Positions 1 to 5,746 of a DNA stretch of 5,746 bases are shown here, piece after piece (the first letter of the stretch is position 1; each line of letters opens with the position of its first letter). The DNA is taken from NCBI GenBank assembly GCA_027296045.1, contig JAPUJS010000347.1, forward strand, positions 1 to 5,746. The letters are read 5' to 3'. The DNA comes from a bacterium. GTDB taxonomy: Bacteria > Latescibacterota > UBA2968. The position numbers and the translations under genes are program-made. A model generated the notes under the pieces. It was not told the DNA's origin and ran no database searches. It worked only from the letters and a program-made list of their open reading frames with translations.

Positions 1-1001
1 AACCGGGTCTGTTCATATTGTGCAAACGGCGTGTCCACATCCATTTCTTCAGCCAGGGTTTCCAACCGTTCCTGATGGTTCGGTGAAACCGGAATCCCCT
101 GTTCCCTATTTTCCTGTTCCCAGATATATTCCATCCCGCCAGCCAGTTCGGCCCGATCGGTGCCCGGCAACGGTTGGGTGGATCGGGCCTCGCCGATGTA
201 GCGATCCATTTCCTGTTTGAAGGTGTCGATGTCTCGGAAGCGGTTGATATCGAATACGGCGATGAAGGCACCCTGATGCGGCGCTGCACCCTGGCCTTCA
301 CCGGAAAACTGAAAGCCGTCGCTCCACATGCCGGCCAGGATGCCGCCCAGGGCCTGGAAGACAGTGCCCAATCCGAGGGATTTGAAAAACGCCTGCGGGA
401 ATTGCGCCATCAAATCCTCATTGTAAGGCAGAAAGCTGGCGGACATGTCGAGGATCAGGGGCGGCTGTGTGCCTGCAGGAATGGCGATGCTCATGGGAGA
501 TCCGCCGGAGGCGCTCAGGACGGTGGCGTCGGGCCTGGGGCGATATCGGTGGGAGGAGATGGCCAGGCCAATGCAGTCGTGGGCCAGGGCCATGCGGGAA
601 TAGTTGCCGGCCGCGCCGAAGTGGAAATGGTTTCGGGTGGTGATGGTAGAAACGCCTGTATCCAGCGCTTTTTCAATCGCCATTTCGGTGCCGCGATGGG
701 CCGGGAAATATCCCAGGCCCCCATCACCATCCAGAACGGCCGTAGCCGCAGACTCACTCACCACCGTGACGTTGGGATGGGGATTGGTATGGCCGTCGCG
801 CATCTGCCGCACATAGTCCGCAGTTTGCTGGGTGCCGTGGCTGAAGACACAGCGCAGGTCATTGGCCACCAGGGTGTCGGCCATGTGGATGGCGTGGGCA
901 TCGGGGGCATCGACTTTGCGAAAGAGGACCGCGATGAAGTCGCGCATGACGTCTGCGGGGATACGAATCCCTTCGGGAGGTGGTACGTTATAACGTGGCA
1001 T
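1..1001 (-). CDS. Malate/L-lactate dehydrogenase (Ldh2) family NAD(P)-dependent oxidoreductase, 3' end cut by window edge
   Basis: The frame is open from an ATG at 1001-999 to the left edge, giving 333 residues with no stop. Family members usually have 330-360 residues, so only the extreme C-terminus should be missing. Seen in the protein: the SHG motif at 54-56 with the conserved catalytic-type His, a DGDGGLG stretch at 91-97, and a RNHFHFGAAGNY segment at 123-134 matching the family's NHFGAAGYY nucleotide-binding region. A C-terminal acidic/Arg stretch ending in GIPV (302-305) also fits. The family reduces or oxidises 2-keto/2-hydroxy acids with NAD(P), for example malate, L-lactate, sulfolactate, ureidoglycolate or diketogulonate; the substrate cannot be read from sequence. 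No signal peptide is present, so it is cytosolic. The purine-rich GGGAAGAGAG just upstream serves as ribosome binding site. It lies 164 bases after the sugar-acid dehydratase gene, which makes a sugar-derived keto acid a reasonable guess. Residues 294-301 are encoded by a repeat-like tract (see 91-121). Confidence 0.9.
   Translation of the reverse strand, partial: MPRYNVPPPEGIRIPADVMRDFIAVLFRKVDAPDAHAIHMADTLVANDLRCVFSHGTQQTADYVRQMRDGHTNPHPNVTVVSESAATAVLDGDGGLGYFPAHRGTEMAIEKALDTGVSTITTRNHFHFGAAGNYSRMALAHDCIGLAISSHRYRPRPDATVLSASGGSPMSIAIPAGTQPPLILDMSASFLPYNEDLMAQFPQAFFKSLGLGTVFQALGGILAGMWSDGFQFSGEGQGAAPHQGAFIAVFDINRFRDIDTFKQEMDRYIGEARSTQPLPGTDRAELAGGMEYIWEQENREQGIPVSPNHQERLETLAEEMDVDTPFAQYEQTR
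91..121. repeat. Short GGGAACAG-type imperfect repeat inside the dehydrogenase coding region
   Basis: On the minus strand this tract reads as two GGAACAG units separated by a GAAAATAG spacer, and it encodes Glu/Gln/Asn/Arg-rich residues (EQENREQG). The purine-only, roughly 7-base periodicity resembles short tandem repeats usually found between genes. The reading frame is kept, so it is part of the protein. It could equally be chance in an acidic helix. Confidence 0.4.
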
Positions 1002-1026
1002 AATGATCTCTCTTCCCTTCCGCCCC

Positions 1027-1142
<116 letters not shown>

Positions 1143-1165
1143 GATGGTGAGCGGGGTGGAGCAGT

Positions 1166-2302
1166 TTAGATATATCCTGTCGATCCATCCGGCCGCACGG
1201 AACAGGTCCGTTGCCAGTGCCGGTATTCATCTTTGCTGATGGCTTCTTCGTCAACCTCGACCCCCAGGCCTGGACGGTCGGGCCGCAGTTGCAGGTAGCC
1301 GTTGGTGGGCACATAGGGGTCGTCGAGCCAATGGTTGTCGCCCGGGAGGTGGTATTCCAGGATCTTGAAGTTGGGGGTGGCCGCAGAAAAATGGAGATTG
1401 ACAGCCGTTGCGAGCGGTCCCATCGGGTTGTGCGGGGCAATGGTGACGTAGTGGGCTTCGGCAATGGCGGCAATTTTGCGCATTTCCAAAAGTCCGCCAC
1501 AGGCACAGATGTCGGGCTGGATGATGTCGGCGCCTTGCTTGGACAGGAGGTCCAGGAATTCGAAGCGGGTGTAGAGGGATTCACCGGTGGCTAAAGGGAC
1601 GATCATTTGTTCACGGAGACGGGCCCAGGCATCGCTGTTTTCGGGGCGCAGGGGTTCTTCGTAGAAATAGGGGTCGTAGGGCGCTAGGGCATTGGCGAGT
1701 TGAAGGGCCTGAATGGGTTCGAAGATTTTGGCGTGGGGGTCAAAGGCAAACTCCCAATTGTCGTCGCAGTGGGTGCGGAGTTCTTCGAAATATTCGGCGG
1801 CGGCTTTGCAGACCAATCCCCAGCGGTTGGCATTTTGATCGATTCGGAAGGGGCCGGTTTTAAAGGCGGTGAAGCCCCAGTCTTCGTTGAGCTTCTGGGC
1901 CGCTTCGGCCGCTTCTTTCCCACTGCTGCCGCCGATGGACCGGTAGACCTGCACCTGGTCCCGGCAGGCACCGCCTAAGAGCATATAGACGGGCAGGCCG
2001 GCGGCTTTTCCCGAGATGTCCCAGAGGGCGTGGTCGAGGCCCGACATGGCGGCCAGGCCGAGGGCACCTGGGGGGAAGCGATTTTGCTGGAAGAGTTTGA
2101 GCATGATGTATTCGATACGACGAGGGTCTTCGCCTTTGATCATCACGAAGATGTGGTCCATGATGGCCTCAACGGCCAGTTCGGGACCGTGGCAATAAAC
2201 TTCGCCCCAGCCGTAGAGGCCTTCGTCGGTCTCGACTTTCACGAGGGCACGGGGCCGGGTGCCGTCGAGGGTCATGAAGGTCTTGATGGCGGTGATTTTC
2301 AT
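1166..2302 (-). CDS. Enolase-superfamily (mandelate racemase/galactonate dehydratase-type) sugar-acid dehydratase
   Basis: This is a complete protein of 378 residues, the usual family length. The ATG at 2302 is chosen over an in-frame ATG at 2413 because AAAAGGAG lies 10 bases before it and family homology starts with MKITAIKTF. The N-terminal capping domain (about 1-120) is followed by the TIM barrel. Visible catalytic residues are Asp188 and His190 (FDPHAK), Glu215 (YEEP), Glu241 (TGES), Asp264 (QPD), His291 (APHNP) and Glu316 (LEYH). Spacings E215-E241 (26), D264-H291 (27) and H291-E316 (25) match the mandelate-racemase subgroup, the last one matching galactonate dehydratase rather than mandelate racemase itself. 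Such enzymes remove water from an aldonic acid to give a 2-keto-3-deoxy acid using Mg2+. D-galactonate is the leading guess; other aldonates are possible. It lies between a truncated PhyH gene and an Ldh2 dehydrogenase gene, and its leader resembles that of the sulfatase gene. Confidence 0.94.
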   Translation of the reverse strand: MKITAIKTFMTLDGTRPRALVKVETDEGLYGWGEVYCHGPELAVEAIMDHIFVMIKGEDPRRIEYIMLKLFQQNRFPPGALGLAAMSGLDHALWDISGKAAGLPVYMLLGGACRDQVQVYRSIGGSSGKEAAEAAQKLNEDWGFTAFKTGPFRIDQNANRWGLVCKAAAEYFEELRTHCDDNWEFAFDPHAKIFEPIQALQLANALAPYDPYFYEEPLRPENSDAWARLREQMIVPLATGESLYTRFEFLDLLSKQGADIIQPDICACGGLLEMRKIAAIAEAHYVTIAPHNPMGPLATAVNLHFSAATPNFKILEYHLPGDNHWLDDPYVPTNGYLQLRPDRPGLGVEVDEEAISKDEYRHWQRTCSVRPDGSTGYI

Positions 2303-2386
2303 GCGTAAGGTTCTCCTTTTCAAAATTTTAAAATTGGCCTTGTGGCAGGCCTTGGCGGTGTGCTTCGGGTACAATCGGTGCAGGGC
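2303..2386 (-). promoter_or_regulatory. Dehydratase gene leader with conserved 21-base box, related to the sulfatase leader
   Basis: The box at 2366-2386 (plus-strand core GTACAATCGGTGCAGG) matches 4997-5017 at 20 of 21 positions. It sits 63 bases before the start codon here and 65 before the sulfatase start. Between box and ATG both leaders share a GCCAA plus A/T-rich block and the same AAAAGGAG ribosome binding site 10 bases from the ATG. A shared promoter, operator or RNA element is the simplest reading. I see no clean palindrome, so I cannot name a regulator family. Confidence 0.55.
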
Positions 2387-2590
2387 CTTGACGTCTGGTG
2401 CTTTTGAGATCACAGTTGTGGAGATACGACGTTTGAGCCCAATACTTGATCATGATGCTACCAGAGGCAGAGGATGTCAAGCAGAACGGTTGGGCAAAAG
2501 AAAAGCCCGATCATTTGATCGAACTTTTGTGTGACGATTTTCGAGCCTACTGGCGGCCAACTGGAAAAACCACCCTATGTGGTTGGATGT
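2387..2590. other. Gene-free, lower-GC intergenic segment between truncated PhyH gene and dehydratase leader
   Basis: By hand count, 2401-2640 is about 46% G+C, against 60% in 2641-2700 and 68% in 1921-1980. No frame on either strand gives a protein I recognise; a plus-strand ORF of 80 residues starting at 2446 runs into the antisense of the PhyH gene and looks spurious. The segment holds four GATC sites, a CGATCA-TT-TGATCG inverted repeat at 2508-2521 and a weak hairpin next to the PhyH stop. I see no insertion-sequence ends or transposase remnant. Confidence 0.6.
2563..2584 (-). terminator. Weak candidate Rho-independent terminator after the PhyH gene
   Basis: On the minus strand AACCAC, a 5-base loop and GTGGTT form a 6-bp stem running directly into a five-T stretch (two of the T's are in the stem). 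It begins 7 bases after the PhyH stop codon. The stem is short and the T-run interrupted by CC, so this is tentative. Confidence 0.3.
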
Positions 2591-3112
2591 TTACTCGTAT
2601 CGGAGCGATTCTACAAATCTTGGGAGATAATGACAGTCCGCGGCCGCGTTTTCCACATCCACATCGTCGATGGCCAGCCAGACAGTGACGACTTTGGAGG
2701 GGGAGAGCGGCCAGTAGGAGGCGTCCTGGTGCCAGGTCACCTGTTTGGTGTCGCCGGGCATTTTGCAGAAGTAGTGGGTCATCACGCAAACCAGGTTTTC
2801 GCCTAAAAGGTCCTGAACGTAGTCCAGGATGCGGTCTTCCATGACCAGGTCGTAGATGCCCCGGCAGGTGTTGTGCCAGCCGTTGATGGAATAGCTGTTG
2901 CGGCCTTCTGCTTCTGCCATTTTCATGAGCGTTTCGAAATAAGAACGATTGGCTTCAACCTCTTGGGGGGCGAAGACGCCGAGGGGGAAGATGTAGCCTT
3001 TTTCGTTGAAGTGGGCGATCTGTTCGCGGGTGAGGTATTGGGGAGAGTCGTTTTTTGCGGGGAAGAATTTGAGTTCCCGGTTCATGCCGGGGTGTGCGTC
3101 GGTGATGGACAT
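2591..3112 (-). CDS. Phytanoyl-CoA dioxygenase (PhyH) family protein, C-terminally truncated (likely non-functional)
   Basis: The product has 173 residues, whereas family members usually have about 260-300. Its N-terminal part fits the family: the LTREQIAHFNEKGYIF opening at 27-42, an MTHYFCKMPG strand at 111-120, the iron-binding His128-Gln-Asp130 (WHQDASYWPLSP), and VTVWLAIDDVDVENAA at 142-157. After residue 157 the sequence no longer resembles the family; the expected PGSH-type segment, the second iron-binding His and the 2-oxoglutarate-binding Arg are all missing. The last 16 residues appear to be read from unrelated DNA before a TAA at 2593-2591. PhyH enzymes hydroxylate small molecules or lipids using Fe(II) and 2-oxoglutarate; without the distal His and Arg this one should not work alone. 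The start at 3112 is supported by AAGGA 7 bases upstream. I searched the following sequence by eye for the missing half in other frames and did not find it, so a simple frameshift is unlikely. Confidence 0.85.
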   Translation of the reverse strand: MSITDAHPGMNRELKFFPAKNDSPQYLTREQIAHFNEKGYIFPLGVFAPQEVEANRSYFETLMKMAEAEGRNSYSINGWHNTCRGIYDLVMEDRILDYVQDLLGENLVCVMTHYFCKMPGDTKQVTWHQDASYWPLSPSKVVTVWLAIDDVDVENAAADCHYLPRFVESLRYE

Positions 3113-3138
3113 GGTTTGATCCTTGGAGGTGGTGGTGC

Positions 3139-3195
3139 GGTTCTGCGGCCCTCTGTGCAGTGTGGTGGTGTTGGGATGGGTTCTGCGGTCCTCTG
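3139..3195. repeat. Direct repeat, two 17-base copies 40 bases apart
   Basis: GGTTCTGCGGCCCTCTG at 3139-3155 recurs at 3179-3195 with one mismatch (C to T). It fills much of the 109-base gap between the sulfatase stop and the PhyH start. The CGCAGAGGxCGCAGA character on the minus strand resembles small dispersed intergenic repeats in other bacteria. No function is apparent. Confidence 0.75.
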
Positions 3196-3221
3196 CGATC
3201 CAGCGGTGCTGGGCGGCGGGC

Positions 3222-4931
3222 TCACCCTACTCTTTCAGCATACACATAATATGCACCCAGCGAAACGCCTTCTCCATCGGTGAGTTCGGTTTCCAAATTT
3301 TTCTGGCCGGCCTCCAGGCGATAGGTGAAGGGGATGCCCTTGTCAGCGGATTCGATGGTTTGCGATTGTTCTTCGCCGTCGATGCGGATGCGGGCGGTGG
3401 TGACTGCGATAGCCCGGCCGCCGTAGTAGGGGGTGAGTTTGCCGGGGATGCCTTCGACAATGGTGCGGTTTTCTTCACGGGGCCAGCGGCGGAGTTCGAA
3501 GCGGTAGTCGCCTTCTTCGGGCACTTCGATGGCCCATCGGCCGTTGCATAAGAGGCCACTGCGAATCGTGCCCTGGTTCCAGGCACACTGGCTGTCTTCG
3601 TTGTGCCAGTCGTGGGTGGTGATGGCCGAGACGGGTTCGTGCTCGGTGCCAATGATGATGGGAACGTCTTCATCGAAGCGTTCGGAGACCTGGCCCCACC
3701 AGGCTTCATAGTGGGTTCGCAGGTCTTCAACGACGTCCGGGTACTGGGTCGATACATCGGTGCGCTGTTCGGGATCGGCCTGGATGTCGTAGAGCTCTTC
3801 GCCGTTGATGAGACGCCATTGCTGGGTCATGGTTGCGCACTTGCGCCATTTGATGGGATGTTCCACGCGCTGAGAGTCGGTGACGAGTACGCGTTCGGGC
3901 CAGGTATCGGTGCCTTCCATCAAGGGCTTGAGGCTGGTACCGTTGATGCGGTCGAGCGCCTCATCGGAAATGGGGATGTCGCACAGGTCGCACAGGGTGG
4001 GCAGGAAGTCGATGTTGGCGACGAGGGTGTCGATGTCGCGGCCTTCGGTGTATCCGCCTGTCGGCCAGTGAAAGAGGAAGGGGACGGTATGGCCGCCGTC
4101 GTATTCCGAGCCTTTTTTACCACGCATTCCGGCATTATAACCGTCTGTCAGAAAGCCCTCATTGTCCAGGTTGCAGCCGCCGGCGGTGCCATTGTCGGTC
4201 ATAAAGATGAAGATAGTGTTATCTTCCAGGCCTTTTTCTTTTAGGAAATCACGCATCAGTCCCACGTTTTCGTCGATGTTGGTGATCATGCCGTAAAACC
4301 GGGCGCGCTGATCCGGCACGTCGCCCTGATAGAGTTCTCGGTAAGGATCGGCAACGTTGAAGGGGCCGTGGGGGGCGTTGGTGGGGATGTAACAGAAGAA
4401 GGGTTGATCGCCGCAGTCTTCAATGAAATTTTTGGCCTCGTCAAACCAGATGTCGGTACAGTAGCCCCGGAATTTTTCGGGCGTGCCGTTGCGGAAATAG
4501 GTGTCGTTAAAGTAGGTGTTGCCCCAGTAGTCGGGGGTTTGGTGGACGCCACCTCCGCCGTGATAGACGGCGGTGTCGAAGCCGCGGTTGTGGGGGTGGA
4601 AGGGGTAGTTGTCGCCCAGGTGCCATTTGCCAAACATGCCGGTGCGATAGCCGGCGGCTTTGAAGAAAACGGCGATCGTGGTTTCGTCTTGCCGTAACAG
4701 GGAGCGGCCGCCAATGGTGTGCCACACGCCGGTGCAGTTGCAATAGCGGCCGGTCATGAGGCCGGCCCGGGTGGGCGCACAGGTAGGCCCGACATGGTAG
4801 TTGGTGAAGCGGACGCTTTCGGTGTAGAGCTGATCCATGTTGGGCGTCTGAATGATCTCATTTCCGTGACAGCCCAGGTCGCCATATCCTTGATCGTCGG
4901 TGATGACAAAAACCACATTGGGAGATGCCAT
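3222..4931 (-). CDS. Type I (formylglycine-dependent) sulfatase, arylsulfatase family
   Basis: This is a complete protein of 569 residues. The alkaline-phosphatase-like fold starts at once with NVVFVITDDQGYGDLG (5-20), giving metal ligands Asp12 and Asp13. The sulfatase signature CAPTRAGLMTGRY (51-63) has Cys51 for conversion to formylglycine and Arg55. Further expected active-site residues are Lys102 and His104 (GKWHLG), His188 (NAPHGP), Asp246-Asn247 (MTDNGT), a Lys at 272/273 and His281 (GGHTVP). A canonical C-terminal ELYDI..DPEQ.TDV segment lies at 379-393. An additional roughly 130-residue tail (about 430-569) with GRWAIEVPEEGDYRFELRR looks like a beta-sandwich domain. The enzyme hydrolyses sulfate esters; the substrate, likely a sulfated carbohydrate, cannot be read from sequence. 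There is no signal peptide: hydrophobic residues at the N-terminus belong to the fold, so it appears cytoplasmic. It needs a formylglycine-generating enzyme encoded elsewhere. AAAAGGAG lies 10 bases before the ATG. Its leader is related to that of the dehydratase gene. Confidence 0.97.
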   Translation of the reverse strand: MASPNVVFVITDDQGYGDLGCHGNEIIQTPNMDQLYTESVRFTNYHVGPTCAPTRAGLMTGRYCNCTGVWHTIGGRSLLRQDETTIAVFFKAAGYRTGMFGKWHLGDNYPFHPHNRGFDTAVYHGGGGVHQTPDYWGNTYFNDTYFRNGTPEKFRGYCTDIWFDEAKNFIEDCGDQPFFCYIPTNAPHGPFNVADPYRELYQGDVPDQRARFYGMITNIDENVGLMRDFLKEKGLEDNTIFIFMTDNGTAGGCNLDNEGFLTDGYNAGMRGKKGSEYDGGHTVPFLFHWPTGGYTEGRDIDTLVANIDFLPTLCDLCDIPISDEALDRINGTSLKPLMEGTDTWPERVLVTDSQRVEHPIKWRKCATMTQQWRLINGEELYDIQADPEQRTDVSTQYPDVVEDLRTHYEAWWGQVSERFDEDVPIIIGTEHEPVSAITTHDWHNEDSQCAWNQGTIRSGLLCNGRWAIEVPEEGDYRFELRRWPREENRTIVEGIPGKLTPYYGGRAIAVTTARIRIDGEEQSQTIESADKGIPFTYRLEAGQKNLETELTDGEGVSLGAYYVYAERVG

Positions 4932-5017
4932 AGATTAGATGCTCCTTTTGAAAAAATCGAAATTTGGCTCAGCGGTAGATCCTGACGCAAGTGTCCCGGG
5001 TACAACCGGTGCAGGGC
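4932..5017 (-). promoter_or_regulatory. Sulfatase gene leader with conserved 21-base box
   Basis: The box at 4997-5017 (plus-strand core GTACAACCGGTGCAGG) is the partner of the one at 2366-2386. From there to the ATG the two leaders align with small gaps and share the A/T-rich block and AAAAGGAG. The box contains ACCGGT, but the flanks are not symmetric, so it is not a convincing LacI-type operator. It lies 73 bases after the stop of the upstream gene, which suggests the sulfatase can be transcribed from its own promoter. Confidence 0.55.
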
Positions 5018-5031
5018 AGGAACGCATGCTG

Positions 5032-5055
5032 CCTCCACGAAAGCTGCTGTGGAAG
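5032..5055 (-). other. Possible hairpin between the propeller gene and the sulfatase gene
   Basis: On the minus strand CTTCCAC and GTGGAGG can pair over 7 bases with one G-U pair around a 10-base loop. No T-run follows, so it is not a standard terminator. It could be chance. Confidence 0.2.
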
Positions 5056-5090
5056 GACCGGGATCGGTGGTTTTATGGGCAACAGGGGGG

Positions 5091-5746
5091 TTAGGTCAAA
5101 ACCGGCTTCACATACTCCGGCGAATACCGCAGACAGCGATAAATCACAGGCCGACTATTTTCGTGGCGATGGGGATTCACAAACTCCCAAACAATTTCTC
5201 CGTCCGGTGTGACCTCAAATAGCCGGGCTTTGCCGCCCTCGCAAATGAGGGTGTTGCCGTTGGGCAGGCGCTGGGCGCCCGAGATGGCGGCGGAAAAGAA
5301 ATCTTCCTTGGGATCGGCAAGGTATTCCCACTCGATTTCTTCAGTGAGGGGGTTGAGCTCAATGACGCGGGAGTATTTTCTGAGGGTGCCGTTGTCGAAG
5401 ATGAGCACGTTGCCATTGGGCAGCATGTGGGGCTTGTGCTGGCCGTCGATGATCCCAGGCCCCCAGGCCCAGACGATGTCACCTGTGTCGTAGTCAATCA
5501 CGCCGATGACGTCGTTGCTGCGGTAGGAAAAGAAGATGTTGCCGGGTTTGAAGCGAACAGGATCGCCGTTCGCTTTTTCTTTTTCGTAGGTTTCGTTGGG
5601 CGGGATGAGCTGGAGGGTGTTGTTGTGCGCCCAGTCGAATGCGAACCCACTTTTGGCCCGGTCCAGGACGTGCTGCCAGGCTTCAGGAGACAGGCAGGTT
5701 TCCAGGTCTTCCAGGTGTTCCTCTCCCTTCCACTCCCATACGAGGT
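5091..5746 (-). CDS. Arylsulfotransferase (ASST)-like / PQQ-like beta-propeller protein, 5' end beyond window
   Basis: The frame is open from the right edge (first full codon at 5744) to a TAA at 5093-5091, giving 217 C-terminal residues. The start is outside the window, and the GTG at 5501 is internal. Repeated propeller blades are visible as alternating patterns: FDWAHNNTLQLIPP, GVIDYDTGDIVWAWGPG, HKPHMLPNGNVLIFDNG, RVIELNPLTEEIEWEYL, AQRLPNGNTLICEGG, and RLFEVTPDGEIVWEFVNP. Recurrent LPNGN and D/E-x-x-T-x-x-I-x-W elements are the hallmark of ASST-type proteins and their PQQ-like relatives. True ASSTs move a sulfate group between phenolic compounds with a catalytic His; many members of this broad family have no proven activity, so function here is open. 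Cellular location cannot be judged without the N-terminus. It precedes the sulfatase gene by 159 bases on the same strand. Confidence 0.8.
   Translation of the reverse strand, partial: LVWEWKGEEHLEDLETCLSPEAWQHVLDRAKSGFAFDWAHNNTLQLIPPNETYEKEKANGDPVRFKPGNIFFSYRSNDVIGVIDYDTGDIVWAWGPGIIDGQHKPHMLPNGNVLIFDNGTLRKYSRVIELNPLTEEIEWEYLADPKEDFFSAAISGAQRLPNGNTLICEGGKARLFEVTPDGEIVWEFVNPHRHENSRPVIYRCLRYSPEYVKPVLT

Noticed and set aside
2303..2413. N-terminal extension of the dehydratase from an ATG at 2413
   Set aside because: The extra 37 residues are encoded by the leader box and ribosome binding site, and the homology begins at the ATG at 2302.
2446..2688. Plus-strand ORF of 80 codons in the low-GC island
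   Set aside because: No recognisable domain or clear ribosome binding site, and its end is antisense to conserved PhyH coding sequence.
3603..4244. Plus-strand ORF of 213 codons opposite the sulfatase gene
   Set aside because: It is an antisense shadow: the minus-strand frame carries conserved sulfatase residues throughout this stretch.
4997..5017. LacI-type operator in the conserved box
   Set aside because: Only the central ACCGGT is symmetric and the other copy (2366-2386) loses even that by a C to T change.
5684..5694. Match to the heptamer repeat (CAGGAGACAGG) inside the propeller gene
   Set aside because: Only 11 bases and within coding sequence; chance is sufficient.

Overview
The window is a bacterial stretch with every convincing gene on the minus strand. 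It is GC-rich in the coding parts (about 60-68% in the stretches I counted by hand). The gene content is an arylsulfotransferase-like propeller protein, a type I sulfatase, a phytanoyl-CoA-dioxygenase-like protein, an enolase-superfamily sugar-acid dehydratase and an Ldh2-type dehydrogenase. This mix is typical of uncultured, often marine or host-associated bacteria with many sulfatase and PhyH paralogs, such as Poribacteria, Latescibacterota, SAR202 Chloroflexi or Planctomycetota. I cannot place the organism more precisely from the sequence alone.

In transcription order (right to left) the layout is as follows. (1) 5746-5091: 3' part of an arylsulfotransferase/PQQ-like propeller gene, entering from beyond the right edge. 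(2) 4931-3222: a complete sulfatase of 569 residues with a Cys-type formylglycine motif. (3) 3112-2591: a PhyH-family gene whose product stops at 173 residues, just after the HxD iron motif, so the C-terminal half of the fold is absent. (4) 2302-1166: a complete mandelate-racemase/galactonate-dehydratase-type enzyme of 378 residues. (5) 1001-1: a malate/L-lactate dehydrogenase (Ldh2) family gene, nearly complete but leaving the left edge without a stop. The gaps are 159, 109, 288 and 164 bases, so this may be several transcription units rather than one tight operon.

The genes suggest catabolism of a sulfated sugar or sugar acid. The sulfatase would remove the sulfate ester, the enolase-superfamily enzyme would dehydrate an aldonic acid to a 2-keto-3-deoxy acid, and the Ldh2 enzyme would oxidise or reduce a 2-hydroxy/2-keto acid with NAD(P). 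The PhyH and propeller proteins have no obvious place in that scheme. The pathway is inference; the families are well supported.

The non-coding parts are the most unusual. The sulfatase and dehydratase genes share a related 5' leader, including a near-identical 21-base box 63-65 bases before each start. A heptamer tandem repeat with an inverted partner copy lies just upstream of the dehydrogenase gene. The PhyH reading frame loses family resemblance abruptly at about 2641 and is followed by some 240 bases of lower-GC sequence without a recognisable gene. I found no RNA genes, CRISPR array, insertion sequence or clear novel defence-like system.
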